A stretch of 64,000 bases of DNA from Desulfuromonadaceae bacterium (GCA_019429445.1 JAHYIW010000014.1:17019-81018), one strand, 5' to 3'; positions 35,003 to 44,726 are shown, counted from the stretch's first letter. The notes: generated from the letters alone by a model not told the origin. Numbers and translations: made by a program.

Positions 35003-36748
35003 ATGAGTCTGGTTGGAAATCTTGAAGACCTCGGTTTGGGTGACATTCTGCAGATTGTCAGTCTGAGTCGCAAGTCGGGTATTTTGGCGTTACAGAGCCG
35101 TGAACGCGAAGGCACCGTCGTGTTTAACAATGGCGAAGTGGTGCGCGCGACATCAAGTGTCATTCGTGAGAATCTTGGGGATTTGCTGCTGCGTAAAGAA
35201 CTTGTCGATCTTGATACGCTCAAGCAGGCCATTCAGGTGCAACACGAAGAAACGCCGGATGTTCGTCTTGGTGGCATTCTGGCCGAGCGTTTCGGAGTGC
35301 CCGCCGATGCCATTAATGAAGCGGTTCGCGAGCAGATAGAGCGTATTGTTTACAGTTTTTTCGGGTGGATGGAAGGTACATTTTCCTTTGAACTGGGCGA
35401 TTTGCAAGAGCAGGAAGCGACGCGGTTTAACCCGCTGCAATTTATCCTCGACAAAGGGTTGAACCCCCAATGGCTGGCGATGGAGGGGAGCCGCATCCTT
35501 GATGAGAAACGTCATCAGGGGGGGGCTCTTGAGGATGAGGTTGTTGAATCAAAAATCGATCTTGGCACATTGCTGGGTGAGGGTGATAACGACGCGTCGG
35601 CAGCCGTGGATTCTTCACCGGAGCAGGAACTGCCGCCAGCAACGGCTGATGAAGATCTTTCCGCTTCGACAGCACCCTCGTCCGATGCAAAAAGTGCTTC
35701 CAGTAAAACCATGTTGATTGTCGACGATGATGACCTAACGATTGAGATGCTTGCCGAACAGTTGAGGGTCCACGGTTTTGAGGTTATCGGTTGTCGGACC
35801 GCCGCTGAATTTGAGACACGACTGGATGCACTGATCGCCAAAGGGGGTAAGCCGCGGCTGTTGGTTGATATGATCATGCCCCGGGTTGACGGTGGTGGAT
35901 TGCTCGGTGGCCTTGAATTGCTGGAAGTTGTCTGTGCCCGTCATCATGGTTTGGATCTCGTGGTCATGACCGATTACGAGAATCCTGAAGCGGCGGCCCG
36001 CTTGCGTGAACTGGGGGCCCGGGCAATTCTTGAAAAACCCAGTAAGGACCAGTTGCAACAAATACAGGGACAGCGCCAGATTGCAGCCCTGGCGACCGCT
36101 TATGTTAATTTAAGAACAACCGCTGCGGCATCGACACTGCCTGCCGGGATGATCAATATCGGTGCCGAATTAATGCTCGAATTTGGTGACGACGAACCAT
36201 CGTCACTGCCGCAGCGTGGACCCGAATCGCCGGGCCTGCACCTGCTCAAGGGAATGTTGCAGGAATTAAACAATCCGGCCCTGGGTGGCGGCATTATTTT
36301 GCTCGTTCTGCGTTTTGCCAGTGAGCTGATGAACCGGGCAGTGATTTTTTTGGTCAAGGAACAGGAGATTGTCGGTCTTGGGCAGTTCGGTATTGAGTTG
36401 AACGGTGAAAGTGCCGACGTTCGCGTGCGTAAAATGCGCATTGTCCGCGGCGAGGAATCAGTTTTCAACCAGATTGTTTCCAGTATGACACCGGTCAAGA
36501 CCCGTCTCACTCCCTGTCGATGGGATCAGTATCTGATCAATGAGCTGGGCGGTGACGACCCGCAGGAAGTGTTTCTGGGACCATTGGTCAGCGAAGGGCG
36601 GGTCGTTGCGTTGTTGTACGGTGATAACCTCCCTGGGCAGAAAAAAATCGGTGACACCGAAGCGCTGGAAGTCTTTCTTTCCCAGGCGGGACTGGCGATG
36701 GAAAAAGCTGTGATGGAACGACGCATGCAGAACAGAAACGCTGTCTAA
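35003..36748 (+). CDS. DUF4388-receiver-GAF-like regulatory protein
   Basis: Three-part signalling protein of 581 residues. Residues 1-145 are a DUF4388 (PATAN) domain: LEDLGLGDILQIVSLSRKSG, LALQSREREGTVVFNNGEVV. After an acidic linker a receiver domain begins at about 233 (MLIVDDDDLTIEMLAEQLRV) with phosphoacceptor aspartate in LLVDMIMPRVDGGG and conserved lysine in ARAILEKPSKD. Residues 380-575 look GAF-like (RAVIFLVKEQEIVGLGQFGI, LGPLVSEGRVVALLYGDN). It opens the chemosensory cluster; DUF4388 proteins are frequent in delta-proteobacterial signalling. Output unknown. Confidence 0.85.
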   Translation: MSLVGNLEDLGLGDILQIVSLSRKSGILALQSREREGTVVFNNGEVVRATSSVIRENLGDLLLRKELVDLDTLKQAIQVQHEETPDVRLGGILAERFGVPADAINEAVREQIERIVYSFFGWMEGTFSFELGDLQEQEATRFNPLQFILDKGLNPQWLAMEGSRILDEKRHQGGALEDEVVESKIDLGTLLGEGDNDASAAVDSSPEQELPPATADEDLSASTAPSSDAKSASSKTMLIVDDDDLTIEMLAEQLRVHGFEVIGCRTAAEFETRLDALIAKGGKPRLLVDMIMPRVDGGGLLGGLELLEVVCARHHGLDLVVMTDYENPEAAARLRELGARAILEKPSKDQLQQIQGQRQIAALATAYVNLRTTAAASTLPAGMINIGAELMLEFGDDEPSSLPQRGPESPGLHLLKGMLQELNNPALGGGIILLVLRFASELMNRAVIFLVKEQEIVGLGQFGIELNGESADVRVRKMRIVRGEESVFNQIVSSMTPVKTRLTPCRWDQYLINELGGDDPQEVFLGPLVSEGRVVALLYGDNLPGQKKIGDTEALEVFLSQAGLAMEKAVMERRMQNRNAV

Positions 36749-36781
36749 TGATTATTAATTTGCAACAGGAGTATGTCGCTG

Positions 36782-37150
36782 GTGGCTAAAAAAATACTGA
36801 TTGCAGAAGATTCTGCCACAATGCGATCGTTGATTGTTTCGACGATCAGTGCCATGGGCAATTATGAGACGATTGAGGCCGCCAACGGTTTCGAGGCGTT
36901 GCGCATTTTGCCACAGGAAAAAGTCGACCTGGTTATTACCGACATCAATATGCCGGATATTAACGGGCTTGAGCTGGTCAGTTTTATCAAAAAAAACCCG
37001 AACTATCAAACAACCCCGCTTTTTATTGTCAGTACTGAAGGGAGCGACCGAGATCGCGAAAAGGGGATGGCGCTCGGTGCTGATGCCTACCTGGTTAAAC
37101 CGTTTTCGCCGGTTGAGTTGCAATCATTAATCAACAAATATCTGGGCTAG
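36782..37150 (+). CDS. Single-domain response regulator (CheY-like) 1
   Basis: Receiver-only protein of 122 residues. The acidic pair is in ILIAEDSATMRSL, the phosphoacceptor in LVITDINMPDINGLELV, the threonine/serine in FIVSTEGSDRDREKG and the lysine in ADAYLVKPFSP. GTG at 36782 (VAKKILIAED) is preferred because AGGAG at 36767-36771 is ten bases away; an ATG three codons earlier is only one base from that site. It sits nine bases before cheA, its likely kinase. Confidence 0.9.
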   Translation: MAKKILIAEDSATMRSLIVSTISAMGNYETIEAANGFEALRILPQEKVDLVITDINMPDINGLELVSFIKKNPNYQTTPLFIVSTEGSDRDREKGMALGADAYLVKPFSPVELQSLINKYLG

Positions 37151-37159
37151 GAGCTGACG

Positions 37160-39208
37160 GTGTCAGAAATTAAGTCATCCCGTGCAGTTCATGATTTCCT
37201 CGCGGAAGCTGAAGAGATTATTGAGAAACTGAATCTTGATCTTATCGCTTTGGCTGATCGCGCGGAGAGCGCTGACTTCAGCCCCGAGTTGCTGAATGAA
37301 ATTTTCCGTGGAGCACACTCGCTGAAGGGGCTGGCCGGTATGGTCGGTTTCGATGATATCGGCGAGTTGTCGCATCATATGGAAAATTTACTCGACGGTT
37401 TACGGCTGGGCAAAGTGCAGCTGACCGTTGAACTGATTGATACCCTGTTCATCTCCCTCGAAGTTTTATTAAAAATTGTCCATGGTAAAGGAAAAAACGA
37501 ATCATTTACCGTAGATTTGACCACCGTGCTGTCGCGTATTGCGGCGCTCGGCAAGGCACCTGCGAATCCCGACGAGGCACTGCTGACGACATGCGGTGTC
37601 GATGCAAAGATTCTCGATGTTCTGACCGAATATGAAGAGCATCGTCTCCTCGAAAACCTGAAGCAGAAGCGACATCTTTTTCGTGTTAATGCCGTGTTCA
37701 ATCTGAGTAGTTTCGATCAGGATTTATCAGAAATTTCAGAATTACTGAAACAGCAGGGTGAAATTATCAGCACGTTGCCGAGCTCCGGTGATTTCAGTGA
37801 TAAAATTGCATTTCAGCTTCTTTATGGCACCCGCATCAACCGTGATGAAGTGGTGGCTCTCCTTGGACACGATGAAATTGAAGTGATCCCGGTGGGAGAT
37901 GAACAGCCGTCACAAGCGTTCGCGGATACTGCGCAAGCTGTTGCCGTTTCGCCCGCTTCTTCACCAAGCACCGTTGACAGTGCGGAGGCGGGCAGTGACG
38001 CCTCTGCGCGTTCGATCAGTCGTACCGTACGCGTCGATATCGACAAGCTCGATTACCTGATGAATATCGTTGGCGACTTGGTCCTTGCCAAAGGAGCGAT
38101 TGCGACGATTGCTGATCAATTACGCGCTCAAGATGATTCTCTTGGTGGCGAGTTGCAGAAGGCAACCCGGTCGCTGGAACGCCGACTTGATGAACTCCGC
38201 GACGGCGTTATGGACGTCAGGATGGTTCCGGTCGGTCAGTTATTTGAAAAAATGGCGCGTATCGTTCGGCGGGTTGCAAACGAACATGGTAAAAAAGTGG
38301 TGCTGGAAACCCTTGGTGGCGATACTGAACTCGACAAAATGATTGTCGAGGACCTTTCCGACCCGTTGATGCATATCATTCGCAACTCAATCGATCACGG
38401 TATTGAAAAACCGGAAGAGCGCGTCGCCAAGGGTAAACCGGAAAAGGGGATGATCAAGCTTCAGGCGATGCAGCGTGGCAATCATGTTGTTATTTTAATC
38501 AGTGATGACGGGCGTGGCATAGATCCCGACCTGATCCACAGCAAGGCGATCGAGAAGGGGTTGATCGGCAAAGATACTGTTATGTCGCGCGATGCGATCT
38601 TTGACTTGTTGTTCACTCCCGGATTCTCCACCCGGGATGAGGTCAGTGACTTGTCCGGGCGCGGTGTCGGCATGGATGTCGTGAAAACAAATATTGGCAA
38701 TATGTCGGGAATGATCGAGATTGACAGTACCGTAGATGCAGGTACGACCATGTTGTTAACGTTGCCGATTACCCTGGCCATTATCAAAGCGCTGATTGTC
38801 AAGGTGTGTGGCCGCACCTACGCGATCCCGATTAATTCAGTCCTTGAAACACTCATGATCGAACGCCGTGATATCCGGACGATTGAACGGCGAGAGGTGG
38901 TTGAGTTACGCAAGATTACTTTGCCGCTGCTGCGCCTGGGGCATGTTTTTAACCTGGAAGAAAAGAAGAACAGCAGTGATCGGCTGTTTATTGCTGTGGT
39001 CGGTCTGGCAGAAAAGCGGATGGGGATCGTTGTCGATGAGCTGATCGGGCAGCAAGATGTGGTCATCAAGTCACTCGGTTCCGTACTGTCGTTTGTTCGC
39101 GGGGTTGCCGGGGCCGCGGATATGGGGAATCAAAAAACGATTCTGGTCCTCGATGTCGGTGGTTTGCTGTCTGATACATTGCGTGGTGATGGTTCGATCC
39201 ATGTATGA
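37160..39208 (+). CDS. cheA: Chemotaxis histidine kinase CheA
   Basis: Histidine kinase of 682 residues at the core of the chemosensory array. Domains: Hpt with the phosphorylated histidine in FRGAHSLKGLAGMVGF (about residue 53), a divergent middle region, the dimerisation helix (IDKLDYLMNIVGDLVLAKGA, from about 290), the ATPase with IIRNSIDHGIEKPEER, ISDDGRGIDPDLI and DEVSDLSGRGVGMDVVK, and a CheW-like end (YAIPINSVLETLMIE). GTG start follows TAGGAG. No standard P2 domain was recognised. Its stop overlaps the next gene by eight bases. Confidence 0.96.
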   Translation: MSEIKSSRAVHDFLAEAEEIIEKLNLDLIALADRAESADFSPELLNEIFRGAHSLKGLAGMVGFDDIGELSHHMENLLDGLRLGKVQLTVELIDTLFISLEVLLKIVHGKGKNESFTVDLTTVLSRIAALGKAPANPDEALLTTCGVDAKILDVLTEYEEHRLLENLKQKRHLFRVNAVFNLSSFDQDLSEISELLKQQGEIISTLPSSGDFSDKIAFQLLYGTRINRDEVVALLGHDEIEVIPVGDEQPSQAFADTAQAVAVSPASSPSTVDSAEAGSDASARSISRTVRVDIDKLDYLMNIVGDLVLAKGAIATIADQLRAQDDSLGGELQKATRSLERRLDELRDGVMDVRMVPVGQLFEKMARIVRRVANEHGKKVVLETLGGDTELDKMIVEDLSDPLMHIIRNSIDHGIEKPEERVAKGKPEKGMIKLQAMQRGNHVVILISDDGRGIDPDLIHSKAIEKGLIGKDTVMSRDAIFDLLFTPGFSTRDEVSDLSGRGVGMDVVKTNIGNMSGMIEIDSTVDAGTTMLLTLPITLAIIKALIVKVCGRTYAIPINSVLETLMIERRDIRTIERREVVELRKITLPLLRLGHVFNLEEKKNSSDRLFIAVVGLAEKRMGIVVDELIGQQDVVIKSLGSVLSFVRGVAGAADMGNQKTILVLDVGGLLSDTLRGDGSIHV

Positions 39209-40016
39209 AGATTTTTACGGATTTACCGAAAAGCCGTTCAGCAAAACGCCCGATCCACGCTTTCTCTATCATGGGAGCAAACATCAAGAGGCTCTGGCAC
39301 GGTTGCTCTATGCTGTCGAAGAACGCGACCTGATTCTGTTGACCGGAGAAATCGGTTGTGGCAAAACAACCCTGTCACGGGCATTGATGGACGAGCTGGA
39401 TGACAGCTACCGGGTCATGCTTTTTATTAATCCACGCCTGACGCCGATGGAATTTTTACGGACGCTGGCGATCCGGCTTGACATCGCAGAGCCCTCACAG
39501 TTCAAAACGGATCTGCTTGAGCAGATCGGTGGTGAGCTGTTCAGCCTTTATCAACGAGGGATTTGTCCGGTACTCATCATTGATGAAGCGCAACTTATTC
39601 CGCACAAGGAGACGTTTGATGAAATCAGGTTGCTGACCAATTTTCAACTGGATGATCAAAACCTGATGAGCGTTGTCCTGATGGGACAACCGGAATTGCG
39701 GAAACGGCTTATGCATCGAGCTTACGAACCGTTAAGACAGCGTATTGGCATGCAATATGATCTCAAACCGTTGACATTGGCAGAAACCTCTGAATATATC
39801 GACTTTCGTTTGTCTGTGGTCGGTGGATCTGCCGGTTTCTTCACCTTGCCTGCGGTCGAAGTCATTTATACTTACGCTCAGGGTGTGCCGCGCAAGATTA
39901 ATCATGCGGCATCCCTGGCATTGCTCGAAGGCTTCGGCTGCGAGGCGACAATGATCGATGTGGAGATTATGGAAGCTGTGATGCGCGAGCTCGATTTATC
40001 CGGTATCTGGAACTGA
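39201..40016 (+). CDS. ExeA-like AAA ATPase within the che cluster
   Basis: ATPase of 271 residues related to the ExeA/GspA N-terminal domain. It starts MYEDFYGFTEKPFSKTPDPR, has Walker A LLTGEIGCGKTTLSRAL, Walker B PVLIIDEAQLIP, the LVLMGQPELRKRL-type sensor (VVLMGQPELRKRL) and the GVPRKINHAASLALLEGF end. It lacks the membrane helix and peptidoglycan-binding domain of the related gene at 55044, so it is probably cytosolic. The ATG at 39201 matches the family start. Its presence between cheA and cheW is unusual; role in signalling or polar assembly is only a guess. Confidence 0.88.
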   Translation: MYEDFYGFTEKPFSKTPDPRFLYHGSKHQEALARLLYAVEERDLILLTGEIGCGKTTLSRALMDELDDSYRVMLFINPRLTPMEFLRTLAIRLDIAEPSQFKTDLLEQIGGELFSLYQRGICPVLIIDEAQLIPHKETFDEIRLLTNFQLDDQNLMSVVLMGQPELRKRLMHRAYEPLRQRIGMQYDLKPLTLAETSEYIDFRLSVVGGSAGFFTLPAVEVIYTYAQGVPRKINHAASLALLEGFGCEATMIDVEIMEAVMRELDLSGIWN

Positions 40017-40029
40017 GCGGGGGCAACGA

Positions 40030-40821
40030 ATGGATCTGGCTAAAATCAGAAAAAAAGCAAAAAGTCAGCCCAAAACAGGTGCTCAGGATCCTGCGTCCCC
40101 GGTACGCAAGAGTGCGCGTGAATCAGCTTCAGTGCAGGCGACTCCCAACGGAGCAGAGCTGCGGGTGGAAGCGCCGCAACTATGCGTTGAGCCGGACGTG
40201 TCACCCAAAAGCCAGGTTGCCACTGTAAACGGGGTGGAGACCGGGGCAGTGCATGATGCCGGGGGCGGTAAAGCGTTGCCGTTGTCGAGGGTCAATCCGC
40301 TCGACGAATTGTTTCGTCAAACCCCTGATATTCAGCTGGCAACCGAAGACAGCTATCTTCGTGCCTTGACCGATGTGCACAGTGTCGACGAGAATGTTCG
40401 GCAGTGGTTGACCTTCTCGTTGGCTGATGAAGAGTATGCATTAAACATTGAGACGATCGACGAAATATGCAAGCCACGCGAAGTAACAGAAGTCCCCAAT
40501 GCTCCGTCGTTCGTTCTTGGCCTGATTTCTCTGCGTGGCAAGATTGTCCCGGTCTACGATTTGCGGAGCAGGTTGCAGCTCGGGGCGGTTGAAGCGACAG
40601 CCGCAACACGCATTATCGTGTGTCAAACGGAAAATAAAATTGTTGGCTTGCTGGTCGACAGTATCACCCAGGTGGTACGCTTGGCAGACGATGAAATTGA
40701 GCCGCCGCCGATGGTGTTGTCCGGGCTGGATCGTGATATGCTTGACGGGGTTGGCAGAAGTCAGGATCGAATGATCATCCTCCTGAATCTGAATAACGTA
40801 ATAACCATAGACAGGGATTAA
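40030..40821 (+). CDS. cheW: CheW-domain protein with long N-terminal extension
   Basis: Adaptor linking CheA to receptors. Of 263 residues, the first 110 are charged, alanine-rich and probably disordered. The CheW domain begins at about 118 (VRQWLTFSLADEEYALNIET) with IDEICKPREVTEVPNAPSFV, GLISLRGKIVPVYDLRSRLQ, IVCQTENKIVGLLVDSITQV and GLDRDMLDGVGRSQDRMIIL. The extension starts MDLAKIRKKAKSQPK. AACG rather than a strong Shine-Dalgarno precedes the ATG. Confidence 0.9.
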   Translation: MDLAKIRKKAKSQPKTGAQDPASPVRKSARESASVQATPNGAELRVEAPQLCVEPDVSPKSQVATVNGVETGAVHDAGGGKALPLSRVNPLDELFRQTPDIQLATEDSYLRALTDVHSVDENVRQWLTFSLADEEYALNIETIDEICKPREVTEVPNAPSFVLGLISLRGKIVPVYDLRSRLQLGAVEATAATRIIVCQTENKIVGLLVDSITQVVRLADDEIEPPPMVLSGLDRDMLDGVGRSQDRMIILLNLNNVITIDRD

Positions 40822-40840
40822 TTTCCGGAAGGAGTGGGTT

Positions 40841-41212
40841 ATGGCAAAACAAAAGATTCTGATTGTCGAAGATGAAGAGAGTTTGCTCAAACTGGAGAGT
40901 ATTTTGCTCACCTCAAAAGGCTATCAAGTGCGTGGCGTGACAAACGGTCAGGCGGCACTTGATGCCATCGAGGAAGACCCTCCTCACCTTGTTCTGCTCG
41001 ACATTATGCTCCCTGAAATTGATGGTTTTGAGATTTGTCGACGGATTAAAACAAATCCTGCGACCAGCGATATCCCGGTCATTATGCTTACCGCCAAAAA
41101 AAGCCGTGAAGATATGGCGCGTGGCGAAGAGGTCGGCGCTGACTGGTATGTCACCAAGCCGTTCAAATCTGCCATGGTGATTGAGACGATTCAACGTTTT
41201 ATTGACAGGTAA
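40841..41212 (+). CDS. Single-domain response regulator (CheY-like) 2
   Basis: Receiver-only protein of 123 residues. Motifs are KILIVEDEESLLKLES, the phosphoacceptor in LVLLDIMLPEIDGFEI, VIMLTAKKSREDMARGEEVG and WYVTKPFKSAM. GGAAGGAG precedes the ATG. It lies between two CheW genes; the next start codon shares its last stop base. Confidence 0.93.
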   Translation: MAKQKILIVEDEESLLKLESILLTSKGYQVRGVTNGQAALDAIEEDPPHLVLLDIMLPEIDGFEICRRIKTNPATSDIPVIMLTAKKSREDMARGEEVGADWYVTKPFKSAMVIETIQRFIDR

Positions 41213-41730
41213 TGACAAAGGTGAATATGTCGACATTCCCGCAAAATGAACAGATAGATTCTCAGGAAGTACAGCTGGCGTGTTTTCATGTTGGCGCTGA
41301 GATCTATGCCCTTGATATCATGCGAATCCGTGAAATTATTCGACCGCAGCGCCTGACTCCGGTCCCCAAGGCACCGGCATTCATCGAGGGGGTCATTAAC
41401 CTGCGCAGTGCGGTCATCCCGATTATTGATTTGCGCAAGCGCTTTGATCAGCCGGTGCGCGAAAACAGTCGTAAAACCAGAACCATTATTTGCTCACTGA
41501 CCGGGCGGATTATCGGTTTGATCGTTGATGAAGTGCTGGAGGTACGTCGCTATACACGTAGTGAGATTCAGCCGGCACCGCATTACCTCAGTGGCAGGGG
41601 AGCTGATTTTTTTCTCGGCGTCTGTCGGCGCAGTGATGATCTGGTGATGTTGCTCGATCTGGAGAAAATCCTTACCTCAAATGAAAAAATCAATCTGGAA
41701 CTTATAAACGATCATTCGGTCGTTTCCTAA
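41212..41730 (+). CDS. cheW: CheW adaptor 2
   Basis: Second CheW protein, 172 residues, close to a bare CheW domain. Key stretches are VQLACFHVGAEIYALDIMRI, REIIRPQRLTPVPKAPAFIE, GVINLRSAVIPIIDLRKRFD, IICSLTGRIIGLIVDEVLEV and DDLVMLLDLEKIL. The start may be ATG 41212 or ATG 41227, the latter just after AAAGGTG. Two different CheW proteins for one CheA suggest separate receptor sets or array positions. Confidence 0.93.
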   Translation: MTKVNMSTFPQNEQIDSQEVQLACFHVGAEIYALDIMRIREIIRPQRLTPVPKAPAFIEGVINLRSAVIPIIDLRKRFDQPVRENSRKTRTIICSLTGRIIGLIVDEVLEVRRYTRSEIQPAPHYLSGRGADFFLGVCRRSDDLVMLLDLEKILTSNEKINLELINDHSVVS

Positions 41731-41761
41731 TGTCCGCCTTATCCGCTTAAAGGTCTGTTGA

Positions 41762-42703
41762 ATGATAGTCAGTTGTCCTTCATGTCATGCACGGTATCGC
41801 CTTGACCGTAATAAGCTCAATGACAAACGCGTTACATTGAGATGTGCCAAGTGTCGTCAGGTTTTCAAAATTGCAACTGGCAACCAGGACAATGGGAAAG
41901 TTTCCCCTGCCAGGAGTTTTCCTTTTCGGGTGCTGGTCGCTCATGGTGATGCTTTGTTGTGCGCGGCGGTGGGCGAGATTCTTAAACAGGGACAAATCAG
42001 CTATGACGTTGTCAATGATGGCAATGTTGCATTAGAAATGGTTCAAAATAAAGTGCCGGATGTTGTGCTGATCGATGTTGCGCTACCGGGACTGTTTGCT
42101 TTTGAATTGGTACAAAAAATTCGCGAAAATGTTCGTCTTGAGAAAATCACGTTAATATTGCTTTCCTCTGTATACAATAAAATGGCTTACAAGCGACGCC
42201 CTGATAATCTTTATGGCGCTGACGGCTATATAGAAAAACACCATCTTTCCGACGATTTGGTGCCGATGCTGAATCGTATCCAGTTGGGCGTAACGCAGGC
42301 CCATATGAAACGCCCTGCGGAGCTTCAGGTCGAGGGAACGGTGGCTGTGGAGAACCAGGATATCCCCGCATACAACGACATTGGCGCAATGAACCAGCGT
42401 ATCCAGTCTGCCGAAGAACATGAGTTGGCGACAGATATTCCTGATCAGGACATCGCTCGTGCGCGGCGCTTGGCGCGGATTATTGTTTCCGATATTGCCC
42501 TGTATAACCAGTCGCGGGTTGAGGAGGGGATCCGTAACGGAAGCTTCATGGAAATCTTTGCCGAAGAACTCGCCGAAGGACGTCGATTGTTTGCGGAACG
42601 AATCAGCAAAGATGTCCAAGGCCGTGAGGATTTTTTTGAAACAGAGATTAAACGTTTTTTGAAACAGAGAATCCTTGATATGCAGGGCAACAAAGACAGG
42701 TGA
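41762..42703 (+). CDS. MJ0042 zinc-ribbon and degenerate receiver protein
   Basis: Regulatory protein of 313 residues. Residues 1-38 are an MJ0042-type zinc ribbon (VSCPSCHARYRLDRNKL, LRCAKCRQVFKI) with two CxxC pairs. A receiver-like domain starts at about 58: the usual acidic pair is replaced (VLVAHGDALLCAAVGEIL), while the aspartate in VLIDVALPGLFAFEL and the lysine in DGYIEKHH remain. Residues 215-310 form a helical tail rich in acidic and basic residues (ARRLARIIVSDIALYNQSRV), seen in other deltaproteobacterial members. Its target is unknown. Confidence 0.82.
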   Translation: MIVSCPSCHARYRLDRNKLNDKRVTLRCAKCRQVFKIATGNQDNGKVSPARSFPFRVLVAHGDALLCAAVGEILKQGQISYDVVNDGNVALEMVQNKVPDVVLIDVALPGLFAFELVQKIRENVRLEKITLILLSSVYNKMAYKRRPDNLYGADGYIEKHHLSDDLVPMLNRIQLGVTQAHMKRPAELQVEGTVAVENQDIPAYNDIGAMNQRIQSAEEHELATDIPDQDIARARRLARIIVSDIALYNQSRVEEGIRNGSFMEIFAEELAEGRRLFAERISKDVQGREDFFETEIKRFLKQRILDMQGNKDR

Positions 42704-42707
42704 CCTC

Positions 42708-44723
42708 GTGACGGAATGGACTGAATTGCAAACAATGCTTGCCTCCGCTGATGAGGAAACGCGACTTGATGCCTTGCGGCGCTTGCCTGCCGGTGATACG
42801 GACGCTGCATTGCAACTGATATTGCAGGCTTTGGGCGATTCGAGCTGGCGCGTTCGCAAACAGGCTGTTGAATTGTACCTGCAGCGGACCGACGTTGATC
42901 AGAGCGCCGGAAAAGTTGTCGAACAACTGTACTCATCGGACAATGCCGGCTTGCGAAATGCGGCGGTTGAAATTCTTATTCGTCTCGGTTCGGTCGTGAC
43001 CAGGCGGATGATTGCTGAAACCCACAGCGCTGACCACGATGTGCGAAAGTTTGCTATCGATATTCTTGGCGGAATATCTGATTCTGATTGTACTTCTGCA
43101 TTGATTGATGCCCTGCGAGATCCAGATGAAAATGTGCGCGCGGCAGCTGCTGAAAATCTTGGGAATATCGGTTCAGACGCTGCCGTACCTGCACTCCTGA
43201 ACGCAATGGAGAGCGCCGATTTGCTGTCCCGGTTTACGATTCTGGAGGCAATCGGGCGTATCGGCCGACCGGTGGCGATCGCGGAGTTGCTCCCCTACAA
43301 AGATGATCAGTTGCTGCGCAAGCCGTTATTTGAATGTCTGGGGCGCGTTGGTGATGCCGAAGCTTTTCCGGTGTTGATGGAGGGTATTATCTCCGGACCG
43401 GCGAACGCCAGTGAGGCCGCTATCGTGGCATTACAGCAACTGGTGGAACGGTGCGGTGCGGATTTTGACAGCAACCTTTCTGTCAACAATTCGCGTCTTC
43501 TGGCACAAACACTCGGTAACTTTTTCAGCCACAATAAACGAGAAATTCGCCGTTCGGCCGTTAACCTTTTGGGGCTTTTACGTGATTGTGATAATGCCGA
43601 AAAGCTTCTCGATCTGTTGTCTGATGAAGAGGTTCAGGATAATGCATTCAAGGCACTGGTGGCTCTTGGCAGTGACGGCGCAGAACGTCTGGCTGAAATC
43701 TGGTTGCAGGTCGATGTCACGAAGCAGTCATATATCGCCTATCTTTTTGGACAAACGGCCTATCGCAAAGGGGTGCCATTATTACTCGAAGCGATTTCCT
43801 CGTCCGATCCACAATTACGTGAAATTGCCGCCGGAGCGTTGGGGAAGGTCGGTGACGCCGATGCATTAAAGTCCCTTATAAACCTTTTTTCAGACGAAGT
43901 CGACCGGGTCAGGGATGCAGCGACCGAGGCGGTCATCCGTCTGGGCGGAGCCTATACGCAACTGGCTCTGGAAGAAATTCGCACGTGTCTCGACCATGCT
44001 GATGCCGCTACACGCATGGCGGCTGTCGCCGCGTTAGGCAGGTTGGGGGGTGTCGATGCAACTGAAGTTCTACTGGAATCATTAAAGGATGTCTCCCCCC
44101 AGGTCAGACAGGCAGCAGTTCGAGCATTCACTCCTTCGCGTGATGAAACGACGATTGAGGCAATAGCATTGGCGCTGATGGATGAAGATGCCGGCGTGCG
44201 TCGATTGGCTGTAGAGAAGCTCGGCATGTGCGCCGACCTTGTCACCTTGTCCCCCTTGAAACTGGCATTGGCTGACGATGATGTCTGGGTACGCTCTGCG
44301 GCAGTTCGCGCGATCGGACTGATCGGCGGCGCAGCACAGCTGCCGGTCATTGAGCGGCTGTTGTTTGATCCTGTCGGTCTGGTGAGTATCGCCGTGCTTG
44401 ATACAGTTGAAAAAATCGTTCCGGAGCAGGTTAACGATCTTTTCACCCAGGCCCTTGAACACCCTGATCATGAAGTGGTGATCGCCGCGATTCACGGTCT
44501 GGTGCGCAACGCTCAAAAAGATGTGCTCTCTGCCAAATCGACTCTGTTGTCCGCACATCGTTCCGTGGAAGTCAGAACCGCTCTTTATCGCGCCCTCGCT
44601 GAATTGGCAGGGAACGAGGCGCTGTCGATCCTGACCATATATCTGGAACGTGAGCAGGATGCGTTAGCAAGAGAACAGCTGTTGTCGTTGATCGATAATT
44701 TAAAAGCAGCTCATGGATTGTAA
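42708..44723 (+). CDS. HEAT-repeat protein of the che cluster
   Basis: All-helical repeat protein of 671 residues. About 18-20 HEAT/PBS-lyase-type repeats run along its whole length, for example LIDALRDPDENVRAAAAENL, ALVALGSDGAERLAEI, AISSSDPQLREIAAGALG and SLKDVSPQVRQAAVRAF. No enzymatic motif is seen. GTG at 42708 is chosen as start: AGGTGA stands just upstream and the previous gene ends at 42703. Likely a scaffold for chemosensory proteins, by analogy with FrzZ/CpwX-like HEAT adaptors; this is inference. Confidence 0.85.
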   Translation: MTEWTELQTMLASADEETRLDALRRLPAGDTDAALQLILQALGDSSWRVRKQAVELYLQRTDVDQSAGKVVEQLYSSDNAGLRNAAVEILIRLGSVVTRRMIAETHSADHDVRKFAIDILGGISDSDCTSALIDALRDPDENVRAAAAENLGNIGSDAAVPALLNAMESADLLSRFTILEAIGRIGRPVAIAELLPYKDDQLLRKPLFECLGRVGDAEAFPVLMEGIISGPANASEAAIVALQQLVERCGADFDSNLSVNNSRLLAQTLGNFFSHNKREIRRSAVNLLGLLRDCDNAEKLLDLLSDEEVQDNAFKALVALGSDGAERLAEIWLQVDVTKQSYIAYLFGQTAYRKGVPLLLEAISSSDPQLREIAAGALGKVGDADALKSLINLFSDEVDRVRDAATEAVIRLGGAYTQLALEEIRTCLDHADAATRMAAVAALGRLGGVDATEVLLESLKDVSPQVRQAAVRAFTPSRDETTIEAIALALMDEDAGVRRLAVEKLGMCADLVTLSPLKLALADDDVWVRSAAVRAIGLIGGAAQLPVIERLLFDPVGLVSIAVLDTVEKIVPEQVNDLFTQALEHPDHEVVIAAIHGLVRNAQKDVLSAKSTLLSAHRSVEVRTALYRALAELAGNEALSILTIYLEREQDALAREQLLSLIDNLKAAHGL

Positions 44724-44726
44724 CCT

